In this document: in pieces, positions 23,780-32,084 of the stretch
How positions within the stretch are numbered: position 1 is the stretch's first letter
Layout: every line of letters starts with the position of its first letter
Assembly: GCA_963558655.1 (NCBI GenBank)
Contig: CAUWHJ010000012.1
Location: 1-64,000, forward strand
Length of the DNA stretch: 64,000 nt
Direction of reading: 5' to 3'
From: UMGS1590 sp963558655
GTDB taxonomy: Bacteria; Bacillota; Peptococcia; Peptococcales; Peptococcaceae
The notes under the pieces: generated by a model
What the model was told of the DNA's origin: nothing
Seen by the model: the letters and a program-made list of their open reading frames with translations, nothing else
The model's database searches: none
Made by a program: the position numbers and the translations under genes

Positions 23780-24898
23780 TCAATCGCTCATATCAATGTC
23801 AAGATTCGTGAATACCGTCCAACCAGGATAGCGTTTTTCCACATCTTCAACAATGTGTTGGCGCAATGATTCACGGTCACGAATATTAAAAGAAATAATG
23901 ACGTCAAAGTGAATGTGTTTCTCTTCAGGATTTGCATAAAAACCATGCATCTGAATGACACCTTTGTGCACCATCACGAGCTTACGCACGGTTTCACGCA
24001 TGCTGATGGCGTCAGCATCCGTGGTGTTATAGGCATAAACGCCCACGGTGGTAATCACGATGCCGTGTTTTTTGAGCACCCGTTCCTGAATATGGTGGCT
24101 CATGTGGTCAATCTCCTGAGCAGTCATGGTTTCCGGCACTTCCACGTGTACAGAGCCATAGTAGTTGCCGGGGCCATAATCGTTCAAAAATAAATCGTAG
24201 GCGCCCATCACTCCCGGTTCTTCTGCAACGGTGGCTTTGATGGCTTTCGACAATTTGCCGCTGACACGAGCGCCCATCACAGCATTAACCGCCGAACCAA
24301 TCATTTCCAACCCACTTTTAATAATGAAAAGAGCGATGACAACGCCCACCCAGGCTTCCAAGCTAAGACCGGTTGCAAGATAAAGCAGGGCGGTGAGCAG
24401 CACCGACAACGAAATAATGGCGTCGTATAGCGCATCAAGACCACTGGCTTCGAGTGCGCCAGAGTTGACACGTTTTCCCTTTGCTTTCACATAACGCCCC
24501 AGGCTTAATTTCACAAGAATGGCGCCAACCAGCACCAAAAGCGTCACCGTGCTGTAATCCGCTGCTTCCGGATGAAGAATTTTTTTCACCGATTCTACAA
24601 ACGCTGTCACGCCGGCGTAGAGAATGATGACCGCCACTACCATAGTTGTTAGATATTCCATACGGCCATGCCCCACAGGATGCTCTTTATCCGGTGCTCT
24701 GTTGGCCAGTTTGGTGCCAATAATGGTAATCACACTCGAAAGCGCATCGGTGAGATTATTGACTGCATCCAAAATAATGGCAATAGAGCCAGAAGCAATC
24801 CCTACCAGGGCTTTGAAGATGACCAGCACCACATTCGCCAAAATGCCTATGATACTGGTGCGAACGATCACTTGTTCACGTTCCTGTTCAGTGCTCAT
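23780..24898 (-). CDS. Cation diffusion facilitator (CDF) metal efflux protein
   Basis: A 372-residue CDF transporter. Six membrane helices span about residues 10-205, with the site-A ligands visible in LDAVNNLTDALSS (helix 2) and the matching LDALYDAIISLS (helix 5), the latter having two Asp. The linker PDKEHPVGHGRMEYL is the usual CDF loop with His residues. The C-terminal cytoplasmic domain (about 210-300) is followed by an extra ferredoxin-like repeat, longer than in simple FieF proteins. It exports Zn, Mn, Fe or Co by proton antiport; the N-D-D ligand set here leans toward Mn or Fe, an inference. Confidence 0.9.
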   Translation of the reverse strand: MSTEQEREQVIVRTSIIGILANVVLVIFKALVGIASGSIAIILDAVNNLTDALSSVITIIGTKLANRAPDKEHPVGHGRMEYLTTMVVAVIILYAGVTAFVESVKKILHPEAADYSTVTLLVLVGAILVKLSLGRYVKAKGKRVNSGALEASGLDALYDAIISLSVLLTALLYLATGLSLEAWVGVVIALFIIKSGLEMIGSAVNAVMGARVSGKLSKAIKATVAEEPGVMGAYDLFLNDYGPGNYYGSVHVEVPETMTAQEIDHMSHHIQERVLKKHGIVITTVGVYAYNTTDADAISMRETVRKLVMVHKGVIQMHGFYANPEEKHIHFDVIISFNIRDRESLRQHIVEDVEKRYPGWTVFTNLDIDMSD

Positions 24899-25098
24899 GT
24901 ATTGTTCCTCCTTTTACTCATGGTTCCTATTATACTCCAGCGCACCCTATAAAAGCATAGACATCTGGTGCAAAAAAGATAAAAGATTTTTCTTCATTTT
25001 TTCATGTTCTCCCCTTTCCTGCAACCAAGCGGCTCTGCTATGATGGTATAAAGAGTACTATTTGCATTTCATAAAGATGGTCATCCGGGAGGGGTTTT

Positions 25099-25995
25099 AT
25101 GTCTATCTTTCGCAAGCGGCTGCGACGTGTGGGCATGACACGCCGCAGTGCCAATATTTTGCTTTTGCTTTGCACGATGTTTTGGGGAATGTCTTATGTG
25201 TTGAACAAAATTGTCGGCAGCAGCGTGCCGCCACTGGAAGTGATGGCGTTGCGCTACATCATCGCCGCGGCAATCTGCGTGCCGCTTTTTTTCGGGCGTT
25301 TGCGCCATGCCACGCGCCGCACCTGGGGTTATGGCATCATTCTTGGCCTCATTGCTTTCATTAGCTGCACAGCCATTTTCTATGGGCTTCTGGTGACGGA
25401 GACTTCCACTGCGGCTTTCCTCACAAGCACGGCGTTTGTTTTTGTGCCCTTCATACAAACGATGCGCCACCGCCATCTGCCTGAACCTATTGTGGTTCTT
25501 TGCACCATCATGGCTGCCGTGGGCATTGCTCTGCTGTCGCTCAAAGATGGGCTGCATCTCTCGGCAGGTGCGCTGCTCTGTTTAGCGGGTGGTGTGCTTT
25601 ATGCGGTCTTTATCATTCTTACTGATGTTTTCACCCAAAAAGAAAGCAGGATTCTCCTTGGCGTGGTGCAGCTTATTTTGATGGCAATTTTAGGCACAGC
25701 AACCACGCTTCTGCTCACAGACCCTGTGCTGCCACACGGGTTCACCGAATGGAGTGCGATTCTCGTTCTGGCACTTTTCTGCAGCGCTTTTGCGTTCATT
25801 GCTCAGCCTTCCGCACAAGCCTTCACCACTCCCGAAAACACCGCTCTCATCTTTTCCATGGAGCCTGTTTTTGGCGCTTTCTACGCCTTTCTCATTTTGG
25901 GCGAACGTTTGGCGTTTCAAGGGCTGTGCGGGGCTGCGCTTGTTTTAGCCAGCGTAGTGCTCATCTCGCTGCATGGCACAAAAGACGGAAGTTAG
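25099..25995 (+). CDS. EamA-family (DMT superfamily) transporter, copy 1
   Basis: A 298-residue protein with ten predicted membrane helices arranged as two EamA repeats. The first repeat opens with LLLLCTMFWGMSYVLNKI and GSSVPPLEVMALRYIIA; the second carries TPENTALIFSMEPVFGAFYAFLILGE, the conserved S-x-E-P motif before helix 9. EamA proteins export metabolites or amino acids. It has GGGAGGGG as RBS. The next gene, 59 bp downstream, is a close paralogue, so the pair arose by tandem duplication. Confidence 0.9.
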   Translation: MSIFRKRLRRVGMTRRSANILLLLCTMFWGMSYVLNKIVGSSVPPLEVMALRYIIAAAICVPLFFGRLRHATRRTWGYGIILGLIAFISCTAIFYGLLVTETSTAAFLTSTAFVFVPFIQTMRHRHLPEPIVVLCTIMAAVGIALLSLKDGLHLSAGALLCLAGGVLYAVFIILTDVFTQKESRILLGVVQLILMAILGTATTLLLTDPVLPHGFTEWSAILVLALFCSAFAFIAQPSAQAFTTPENTALIFSMEPVFGAFYAFLILGERLAFQGLCGAALVLASVVLISLHGTKDGS

Positions 25996-26054
25996 AATAA
26001 TTCACAGATATAAAGCAAATAAAATAAAAAGGAAAGAAAGGAATTTTCAACATC

Positions 26055-26954
26055 ATGTCGATTTTTCGTACCCGTCTTGCGCGTGTAGGCATGACACGCC
26101 GCAGCGCCAATCTTCTCTTAGTATGTATCACAATGGCTTGGGGGCTTTCATATGTGCTCTTAAAAATTGCCGGCGCCACCTTGCCGCCGCTGGAAGTTTT
26201 AGCACTGCGTTTTACCTTCGCCACTCTTGCCTGCCTACTCATTTTTCGGCGTCGGCTGGCGCGCGCCAATCGACGCACGTTGCGCTATGGTATCATTCTC
26301 GGCTTCGTCAGCTTTTTCTGTTGCGCCGCGCTGATTTATGGCACACGCATTACCGAAGCCTCAACAGCAGCCTTTCTCACGAGCACTGCCATTGTCATTG
26401 TGCCCGTGGTGCAAGCCTTTCGCCATTGCCGTCTGCCTGAACCAATGGTGATTTTCTGCACCATTTTAGCCACCATCGGCATCGCTTTACTTTCGTTAAA
26501 AGGTGGGCTGACGCTGTCGGCCGGCGCTGTGCTCTGCATCATCGGCGCCATTCTCTATGCCGCCATCATCATTCTTACCGATGAATTTGTGCGTTTGGAA
26601 GATGGTATCTTGCTGGGCACGATTGAACTTGCCGCCATGGCCGTCATTGCCTGGATTGCCACACTTTGCACCACCACACCGGTTCTGCCGCAAACCGGCG
26701 CTGAGTGGGGCGCCATCTTTGGCTTGGCTTTTATTTGCAGCGCATTTGCGTTTGTTGCTCAGCCTTTCGCACAAAGTTTTACCACGCCCGAACACACGGC
26801 GCTGATTTTCTCCATGGAGCCTGTATGGGGCGCCATCTACGCCTATCTTCTTCTTGGCGAGGTGCTCTCCTTTCAGGCCACTTGCGGCGCCTTGCTGGTG
26901 CTTGCCAGCGTGCTCATCACCTCTTGCTGGAAGCCAAAACGTCCTCACTCATAA
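26055..26954 (+). CDS. EamA-family (DMT superfamily) transporter, copy 2
   Basis: A 299-residue paralogue of the upstream gene. Both begin MSIFR and share the RVGMTRRSAN stretch and the TPEHTALIFSMEPVWGAIYAYLLLGE motif in the second EamA repeat. Ten membrane helices are predicted. The N-terminal 25 residues and the helix 9 motif are nearly identical to copy 1, while the central helices have drifted. It may act as a homodimer or pair with copy 1. RBS GGAAAGAAAGGA precedes by 8-12 nt. A strong terminator follows. Confidence 0.9.
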   Translation: MSIFRTRLARVGMTRRSANLLLVCITMAWGLSYVLLKIAGATLPPLEVLALRFTFATLACLLIFRRRLARANRRTLRYGIILGFVSFFCCAALIYGTRITEASTAAFLTSTAIVIVPVVQAFRHCRLPEPMVIFCTILATIGIALLSLKGGLTLSAGAVLCIIGAILYAAIIILTDEFVRLEDGILLGTIELAAMAVIAWIATLCTTTPVLPQTGAEWGAIFGLAFICSAFAFVAQPFAQSFTTPEHTALIFSMEPVWGAIYAYLLLGEVLSFQATCGALLVLASVLITSCWKPKRPHS

Positions 26955-26961
26955 CCCTGTG

Positions 26962-27000
26962 CAAAGCCCCGAGAAACCAACAAAGGTTCTCGGGGCTTTG
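26962..27000. terminator. Terminator after the EamA pair
   Basis: CAAAGCCCCGAGAA-ACC pairs with GGTTCTCGGGGCTTTG (15-16 bp) across a short loop, between the EamA genes and the convergent GNAT gene, and can act on both strands. Confidence 0.85.
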
Positions 27001-27007
27001 TGTTGCA

Positions 27008-27448
27008 TCACAGCTTTTTTGTAAAATACACGTCCATTTCCTGCACAGTGAAACCCTGCTTCTCATAAAAATGGTAAGCACCGGCATCTTGCCGTGTACG
27101 TAAACCAATTTCATCAATCGCAAGCGCACGGCACGCCTCTTCCACTTTGCTCAGCAAAATGGTGCCAAGGCCACGACCTTGCTGTGCCTGCCGCACACAG
27201 ACATCTTCCAGGATAAATTCCACACGATTGTGCCAGTGCCTCACACGACCCATCGCCACCGCTACCAGCAATTCATCTTGAAAAAGCCCAAACGCCAATG
27301 CATTGGCACCATCCAGCCCTTCATCCACATACTGTGCCAGCCGTTCGGCATTGCTCCAGTCCTCATGCCACGGCGGTCCGGAAAACGCATCGCCAATCAC
27401 CTCAGCCACCTGTGCGGCGTCTTTCTTACTCAAACGTCTCGTCTCCAT
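27008..27448 (-). CDS. GNAT-family N-acetyltransferase
   Basis: A 146-residue acetyltransferase. The acetyl-CoA pyrophosphate loop is QQGRGLGTILLSKVEE (Q/R-x-x-G-x-G/A), with the preceding strand ILEDVCVRQ, and the C-terminal strand/helix DAGAYHFYEKQGFTVQEMDVYFTKKL is standard GNAT. The start at 27448 follows GGGAGGAGG by 5-8 nt; a longer frame lacks an RBS. It is monocistronic. The substrate is not predictable from the fold. Confidence 0.87.
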   Translation of the reverse strand: METRRLSKKDAAQVAEVIGDAFSGPPWHEDWSNAERLAQYVDEGLDGANALAFGLFQDELLVAVAMGRVRHWHNRVEFILEDVCVRQAQQGRGLGTILLSKVEEACRALAIDEIGLRTRQDAGAYHFYEKQGFTVQEMDVYFTKKL

Positions 27449-27539
27449 CGTTTTCCTCCTCCCATAACTTTTTTCAGTGTACCATAGTCTCACGCTTTGT
27501 CAACGGTGTTCTTTGCATCAATCGCTATCGCTCAAACGC

Positions 27540-27568
27540 TAGACGCTTTTTACAAAAAGTGCTATACT
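27540..27568 (+). promoter_or_regulatory. Promoter of the CBS-domain gene
   Basis: TAGACG (27540-27545), 17-bp spacer, TATACT (27563-27568). The -35 is weak, the -10 strong. Confidence 0.55.
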
Positions 27569-27589
27569 ATTCGTATGAAGAATACGATC

Positions 27590-27606
27590 GTCCGTTATCA
27601 ACGGAC
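27590..27606 (+). repeat. Inverted repeat in the CBS-gene leader
   Basis: GTCCGTT-ATC-AACGGAC, a perfect 7-bp stem with 3-nt centre, in the 5' leader between promoter and RBS. It could be an operator or a short hairpin in the mRNA. Confidence 0.6.
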
Positions 27607-27633
27607 AACACACAACAATAGGAGGGAATAACA

Positions 27634-28152
27634 ATGGCAGTTTTAGTTAAAGAGGTTATGATTAAAGACATTGTCACCATCAACGAAAAAGCAACCATTG
27701 GTGACGCCGTAGAAATGTTTGCAGAAAAGAAAATCGGCTGTCTGCCGGTGGTCGATGACAACGGCAATCTGGTCGCCTTCCTTTCCGACGGGGATATTGT
27801 CTACTATGTCGCCGGCAACCTGCGCCTGATGCAAACCCAGAGCAAAGCCTACGCTGGCCGTCTGTTTCCAGATCCAAAATGCACGAACTATTTTACCCTG
27901 CTGTTAAAAAATTGCGTTGACCACAACGTTCTCGAAGCCGCTACCCATCATGTTGTCACCGTTGATGCCTATCAAAGTGTACGCCGAGCAGCCGAACTGA
28001 TGCAGAAAAAACATCTTAAACAGGCACCCGTTCTTGAAGAAGGCAAGCTTGTTGGCTTGATTACCCGCAACGATATCATTCACGGTCTCTTCAACGATTA
28101 TCTCGCCAACCCAGATGCACCATGTATCGAAGGCGCCGATGACGATTTTTAA
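27634..28152 (+). CDS. Tandem CBS-domain protein
   Basis: A 172-residue protein made almost entirely of two CBS motifs. The first (about residues 5-55) includes VKEVMIKDIVTINEKATIGDAVEMF and KKIGCLPVVDDNGNLVAFLSDGD. The second (about 108-160) includes THHVVTVDAYQSVRRAAELM and HLKQAPVLEEGKLVGLITRNDII. A pair folds into a Bateman module that senses adenine nucleotides or related ligands. No effector domain is attached, so it probably acts through a partner. RBS GGAGGG is 8 nt upstream. Confidence 0.92.
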   Translation: MAVLVKEVMIKDIVTINEKATIGDAVEMFAEKKIGCLPVVDDNGNLVAFLSDGDIVYYVAGNLRLMQTQSKAYAGRLFPDPKCTNYFTLLLKNCVDHNVLEAATHHVVTVDAYQSVRRAAELMQKKHLKQAPVLEEGKLVGLITRNDIIHGLFNDYLANPDAPCIEGADDDF

Positions 28153-28175
28153 TCATCTAAACCGCTATAAAAAAA

Positions 28176-28203
28176 CCTGCGACCAACATCGCAGGATTTT
28201 TTT
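28176..28203 (+). terminator. Terminator of the CBS-domain gene
   Basis: CCTGCGA (28176-28182) pairs with TCGCAGG (28189-28195), followed by ATTTTTTT. Confidence 0.8.
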
Positions 28204-28221
28204 CATTTATTATTCCATTTA

Positions 28222-28690
28222 TTATTCGCCGATTTGCTTTTCCATGCGTGCATTAGCCATAACCACACCATCTTTCACCACTTGCTGACGCTCAACAACA
28301 TGGTAACCACGTGCCGCAAAGAACGGCTCTGCGGTGAGTGAGGCATAGGTGGTCACCAGCGGTTCTGCGCTAGCGCGTTCCAGCGCAGCGCAAAGAGCGG
28401 TGGCAATGCCTTGACGCTGCCAATCTTTGTGCACATAGAGATGGTCGAGCAGCCCACTGGCCACGTTTAAGGTGCCAAAGCCAACCAATGCACCTGTTTC
28501 TGTCACCGCAACAAGCGCAAAAAGGCCTGCCAAACGTTTCTGCCAGGCTGCACGGTCTGCCAATTTGGGTGCCCATGCATCACACTGCGCCGGTGTATAG
28601 TCGCCAGGCGTTGACTGTGTGCACAGTGTCATAAAAAAGCGTTAGTACCGCTTCCAAATCGTTTTCACTATAAGCGCGCAAACGGATCAA
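28222..28690 (-). pseudogene. Frameshifted GNAT N-acetyltransferase
   Basis: The frame opens at a TTG start overlapping the stop of the YbaK-like gene (RBS GAGGTG) and reads IRLRAYSENDLEAVLTLF followed by YDTVHTVNA, the usual opening of this GNAT subfamily. At about 28601-28609 it runs out of frame: GDYTPAQCDAWAPKL, which should follow directly, is one base out of register (an extra T in a GCCTGGCGAC context would account for it). The remaining 136 codons keep the acetyl-CoA loop WQRQGIATALCAALE and could initiate at an internal ATG (28632) without an RBS. Probably inactive, unless the shift is a sequencing error or programmed. Confidence 0.7.
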
Positions 28691-29169
28691 AAAGTCGTCA
28701 CCTCCACACAATGCCCCTGGGCACGCAATAGCGCCACAATATCAGCCACCGCCAAAAACAGCGTCGCCGTGTTGTCATTGGGATGCACGCCAATGCGTCC
28801 TGAGCCTGCAAAAAAGTCCTCATCAACAAACCATGGCACACGTGCGTCCGCATCGTTCAGCAAGCCAAACGGCGAGACGCTGCCAGGCGCAAGGGCAAGC
28901 AAGCGCTCCAAATCATCATCGTTTGCAAAGGTGAGCGGCCGTGTGTGATGCGTGCGGCGAAACGCCTTGAGGTCGAGCCGTTTATCCCCCCACACACTGA
29001 GAAGATAGTAGTGCTGTTTTTTGTCATCACGCAAAAGCAGGTTCTTGGCAATGCGCTCAAGATGAGGAACGCCTGTCAGCTCGCCCATGTGATAAACAGC
29101 CTCATGCAAAACAAGTTCGTAAGCAATCCCGCTTGCATCAAGCAAGGTCAATACAGCATCTTTGTCCAT
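28687..29169 (-). CDS. YbaK/ProX-type aminoacyl-tRNA editing protein
   Basis: A 160-residue stand-alone editing-domain protein. The fold markers are the conserved Lys in ERIAKNLLLRDDKKQHYYLLSV, PGSVSPFGLLND (the GxxSPF motif near residue 98) and IGVHPNDNTATL near the end. Family members hydrolyse Ala- or Cys-tRNA(Pro) mischarged by prolyl-tRNA synthetase; sequence length and the PGSVSPFGLLND motif favour the ProX/PrdX branch. ATG 29169 has an AAGGAC RBS. It lies in a six-gene leftward operon between an acetyltransferase and the broken GNAT gene. Confidence 0.85.
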   Translation of the reverse strand: MDKDAVLTLLDASGIAYELVLHEAVYHMGELTGVPHLERIAKNLLLRDDKKQHYYLLSVWGDKRLDLKAFRRTHHTRPLTFANDDDLERLLALAPGSVSPFGLLNDADARVPWFVDEDFFAGSGRIGVHPNDNTATLFLAVADIVALLRAQGHCVEVTTF

Positions 29170-29185
29170 AAAACAACGTCCTTTT

Positions 29186-29818
29186 TCAATCTTCCCAACT
29201 TGGCCCATCAAGATAAATAATATCTTCCGGATCAACTTTATCATCGGGCCCCAGAGCACGATGCACACGGCATGGTGTGCCAATGGCCACCACGCCTGGC
29301 GGAATATCGCGCACCACCGTGCTGCCGGCGCCGATAACGCTGCCTTTGCCAATCGTCACGCCAGGGCAAATCGTGCAGTTGGCGCCAATCCAAACATCGT
29401 CTTCAATGGTAATTGGCGCATTAACACCAACAGCGCCCTTGCCGCGCTGCTCAGCGTCCATCGCATGACCGGCGCAGCTAATAATCGTGCCCGGCGCAAT
29501 AAACACCGCATTTCCAATATGCACTGGCGCTGTATCCAGAATAACACAGTTGTAATTAAGAAATGCAAAGCCATGAAAATGAATGTTGAAACCATAATCG
29601 CACTGAAAATTCGGCATGATGCCAACCGGCCCTTCCATGGTGCCAAAAAGGTCGCGCAAAATTTCCTGCTGCCGCTCTCTGTCGTTAGGATCGGTGCGGT
29701 TGTATTCCCAGCAAAGGCGATGCGCCTTGCGTTGGCGTTTTCCCAGCTCCTGATTTTCTCTGACAGCAAAAGGGCGGCCGCTGGTCATCACTGTATTGAT
29801 AAAAGTATCTATGTTCAT
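29186..29818 (-). CDS. Maltose/galactoside O-acetyltransferase-like hexapeptide enzyme
   Basis: A 210-residue left-handed beta-helix acyltransferase (LacA/Maa type). An N-terminal Mac domain (residues about 10-65, ENQELGKRQRKAHRLCWEYN) is followed by hexapeptide repeats. The catalytic His lies in SCAGHAMDAEQR, and WIGANCTICPGVTIGKGSVIGAGS near 165 carries the regular I/V-G-x-G turns. It transfers acetyl from acetyl-CoA to a sugar hydroxyl. The start at 29818 follows GAGGATAA. The gap to the upstream gene is only 4 bp, so the two are co-transcribed. Confidence 0.88.
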   Translation of the reverse strand: MNIDTFINTVMTSGRPFAVRENQELGKRQRKAHRLCWEYNRTDPNDRERQQEILRDLFGTMEGPVGIMPNFQCDYGFNIHFHGFAFLNYNCVILDTAPVHIGNAVFIAPGTIISCAGHAMDAEQRGKGAVGVNAPITIEDDVWIGANCTICPGVTIGKGSVIGAGSTVVRDIPPGVVAIGTPCRVHRALGPDDKVDPEDIIYLDGPSWED

Positions 29819-29822
29819 AGTG

Positions 29823-30155
29823 TTATCCTCTAAGATTCGCCAATGCATTCGCATTGTTGGCATGGAATGCACCAAGTTTTTTGCAAGTTTCCATTTCTGC
29901 ACAATCGCCACAGGTTTCCACGGCTTTTTCCTGCGCGCAGGAACGAATGGTACACATCTGCTCACAAAAGACCGTTTTTGCCCCGTCTACTCTGCACCCT
30001 GTACAGTTGATGTGCTCCGGAAGAATTGGCACATTGTTGAGCGCCGCCCAAAGCTGCGCTGTTTTTTCGCGCAAAGCCTGGTCATTATGAATGGTCGCCA
30101 GATAGGCGTCACATTGCTCGCAATCCAGCCCACAATAGGCCATCATTTTTTTCAT
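29823..30155 (-). CDS. DUF3795 cysteine-rich protein
   Basis: A 110-residue protein with about ten Cys residues. The signature MAYCGLDCEQCDAYLATI is at the start, then INCTGCRVDGAKTVFCEQMCTIRSCAQEK and CGDCAEMETC. The spacing of CxxC pairs fits two metal (zinc or iron-sulfur) sites, as in the DUF3795 family, whose function is unknown. The start at 30155 has GAGGAG upstream. It is in the operon of the flavodoxin lipoprotein and YgjP-like peptidase. Confidence 0.8.
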   Translation of the reverse strand: MKKMMAYCGLDCEQCDAYLATIHNDQALREKTAQLWAALNNVPILPEHINCTGCRVDGAKTVFCEQMCTIRSCAQEKAVETCGDCAEMETCKKLGAFHANNANALANLRG

Positions 30156-30181
30156 TTTTTGGTTCTCCTCTCTTTCCTCTG

Positions 30182-30209
30182 CGTCATGAAACCTCACCGT
30201 TTCATGACG
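30182..30209. repeat. Perfect intercistronic inverted repeat
   Basis: CGTCATGAAAC (30182-30192) and GTTTCATGACG (30199-30209), 11 bp each with a 6-bp centre. It overlaps the stop codon of the YgjP-like gene and has no U-tract, so an mRNA-processing or stabilising hairpin is more likely than termination. Confidence 0.65.
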
Positions 30210-30756
30210 TTGGATTTCTTTTCAAAAGGGCATATCCATTTTCTTTAAGCCAATCGCGCTCCCTGGCATACGTTGGCAGCACACGCGCCACCTCTGCCCA
30301 AAAGCGTGAGGAATGGTTCATTTCCTTGAGATGGCACAGCTCATGCACAACCACATAATCACGCACCGTCTCCGGTGCCAACATCAACAACGCATTGAGA
30401 CTAATGGCGCCTTTCGCCGAGCAACTGCCCCAACGCGTGCGCTGGGTGCGAATGGTCAAGCGCACGGGCGCCGCCCCCACGCACGGTGCCCACCGAGCAA
30501 GCCTTGCCGCAAAATCGCTTTGCGCTTGTGCTTTCAGCTGCGCCAGCTCCTCCGCCGACAACACCGCTCCGCCGAAAGCACGCTCACCACGCGCCAATGA
30601 CGCCTGTTTCTCCTGAATCCATGCTTCTTTGCTCTGCACAAACCGCCGCACCTCTGCTGCGCCAAGCCTCTTCGGCGCCCGCACCAAAAGGCTGCCATCA
30701 GCACGCACTTCCAAACTAAGCGAACGCCGATTGCTTCTTATTACTTCGTAATCCAT
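30202..30756 (-). CDS. YgjP/SprT-like M48-family metallopeptidase (UTP pyrophosphatase-like)
   Basis: A 184-residue protein of the YgjP-like metallopeptidase family. The zinc motif HELCHLKEMNHSSRFW (HExxH with a downstream His) lies near residue 138, preceded by TRWGSCSAKGAISLNALLMLAP, a family hallmark. Escherichia coli YgjP has been described as a metal-dependent UTP pyrophosphatase; peptidase activity is not established for the family. The start (ATG at 30756) overlaps the stop of the flavodoxin lipoprotein gene by one base (TGATG), showing translational coupling. Confidence 0.85.
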   Translation of the reverse strand: MDYEVIRSNRRSLSLEVRADGSLLVRAPKRLGAAEVRRFVQSKEAWIQEKQASLARGERAFGGAVLSAEELAQLKAQAQSDFAARLARWAPCVGAAPVRLTIRTQRTRWGSCSAKGAISLNALLMLAPETVRDYVVVHELCHLKEMNHSSRFWAEVARVLPTYARERDWLKENGYALLKRNPTS

Positions 30757-31481
30757 CAGTATTTCACCGGAAGTTCTGACAGCCAATTTGTAAAGTCGGT
30801 CGCTGTACCGCTCGTGGCTGCCGCATTGCCACGCAAATGATAACCAGCCGTCACATAAGCATCGCAAAGCTCGGCAATGGTTTCACGGCTTGTGCCAGCA
30901 CCACTGTCCTCTGCTTCGTAGCAGCAAACAGGAATCAGCGTTTTCTTGTCAAAATCATATTCTTCTAAGAACGTTGCCACCGGCATTGGAATGTCGTTCC
31001 ACCAATTTGGATAAATGAGCACAATCGTACCATAATCGTCCATATTTTCCACGTGCGTTGCCAGCGCCGGCCGTGCCTGATCCAGCTGTTCCTGCTGTGC
31101 CTGTGCGTAAGCCGCTTCCTCATCGGCAGGATACGGCGTTTCCGTGACAATCTCAAAAAGATCTCCGCCCGTTGCTTTCACAGCAGTCTGCGCCATCAGT
31201 GCTGTATCCCCAACAATGCCGTCAGTCCCTTTGTTCAATGTAGCAGAAGAAACCACATCTACATCGTCTTTATACGCTGCATTGTTTGCCAAAGAAAACA
31301 CCGCCACCAACGTACGATTCGATGTTTCATTTTCATCATCTTGCCCCTTTTCCGGTGCAGCACTCATCTCAGTTGCACTCGAAACAGGTGCACTTTCCAC
31401 CGCTTGCTCGTCCTCGCCACAAGCCGATAACATACCGCAAAGCCCCAGCGCCACCAGCAATATCACCAAACGCTTCTTCAT
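30756..31481 (-). CDS. Flavodoxin-like lipoprotein
   Basis: A 241-residue exported flavodoxin. The signal peptide ends in lipobox LSAC with Cys21, followed by a Ser/Glu-rich linker to about residue 55. The flavodoxin domain includes TLVAVFSLANN (near residue 57), IVLIYPNWWNDIPMPVATFLEEYDF and an AGTSRETIAEL loop. Extracytoplasmic anchorage suggests electron transfer or quinone reduction outside the membrane. It heads a leftward operon with YgjP-like, DUF3795, acetyltransferase, YbaK-like and GNAT genes. RBS GGGAGGAG is 6 nt upstream. The longer frame to 31577 lacks an RBS. Confidence 0.85.
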   Translation of the reverse strand: MKKRLVILLVALGLCGMLSACGEDEQAVESAPVSSATEMSAAPEKGQDDENETSNRTLVAVFSLANNAAYKDDVDVVSSATLNKGTDGIVGDTALMAQTAVKATGGDLFEIVTETPYPADEEAAYAQAQQEQLDQARPALATHVENMDDYGTIVLIYPNWWNDIPMPVATFLEEYDFDKKTLIPVCCYEAEDSGAGTSRETIAELCDAYVTAGYHLRGNAAATSGTATDFTNWLSELPVKY

Positions 31482-31570
31482 AAGACACTCCTCCCTGGAA
31501 ATCATGCTAGAAAAATCATACCCCATCTCGACACTTTTCGCAAGAACACGCAAGTCAACGGGCGAATCAT

Positions 31571-31599
31571 TTGACAACCCTTACCATATTGTCTATACT
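31571..31599 (+). promoter_or_regulatory. Consensus promoter of the desulfoferrodoxin gene
   Basis: TTGACA (31571-31576), 17-bp spacer, TATACT (31594-31599). A near-consensus sigma-A promoter, with CCTTAC/GTAAGG arms about 20 bp apart around the -10. Confidence 0.8.
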
Positions 31600-31686
31600 G
31601 AAAGTAAGGAAACAGCTTGGTGCACACACGCACCGAGCCACTCAAGCAATCGTTTTTTTGACATCTATGAAAGAGGAGGAAACATA

Positions 31687-32064
31687 ATGAACAACAAATT
31701 CCGTATCTGCCGCAAATGTGGTAACCTCGTTGGTATGGTTCATGACAGCGGTGTGCCAATGATGTGCTGCGGTCAACCAATGGACGTACTCGAACCAAAC
31801 ACCACCGAAGCAGCCGGCGAAAAACATCTGCCAGTCGTTGCGATCGACGGTGACGTGCTCACTGTCAACGTTGGCAGTGTTGACCACCCAATGCTCGACG
31901 CCCACTACATCGAATGGATTTTTGTCCAAACAGAACATGGCGGACAGCGCAAAGCCTTGAAACCAGGCGATGCACCACACGCAGAATTCTGTCTCAAAGG
32001 CGACAAAGCCCTCGCTGTCTACGCTTACTGCAACCTGCACGGCCTTTGGATGACCGAAGTATAA
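31687..32064 (+). CDS. Desulfoferrodoxin (superoxide reductase)
   Basis: A 125-residue class 2 superoxide reductase. Residues C8, C11, C27 and C28 form the desulforedoxin-type FeS4 site. The catalytic iron site ligands H47, H67, H73, C115 and H118 are all present (EKHLP, VDHPM, DAHY, YCNLHG). The enzyme reduces superoxide to peroxide without making oxygen, as in anaerobes. The start at 31687 follows GAGGAGGAAACATA. It has its own strong promoter and terminator, so it is monocistronic. Confidence 0.95.
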   Translation: MNNKFRICRKCGNLVGMVHDSGVPMMCCGQPMDVLEPNTTEAAGEKHLPVVAIDGDVLTVNVGSVDHPMLDAHYIEWIFVQTEHGGQRKALKPGDAPHAEFCLKGDKALAVYAYCNLHGLWMTEV

Positions 32065-32084
32065 CAAACATCACACGACAAACG

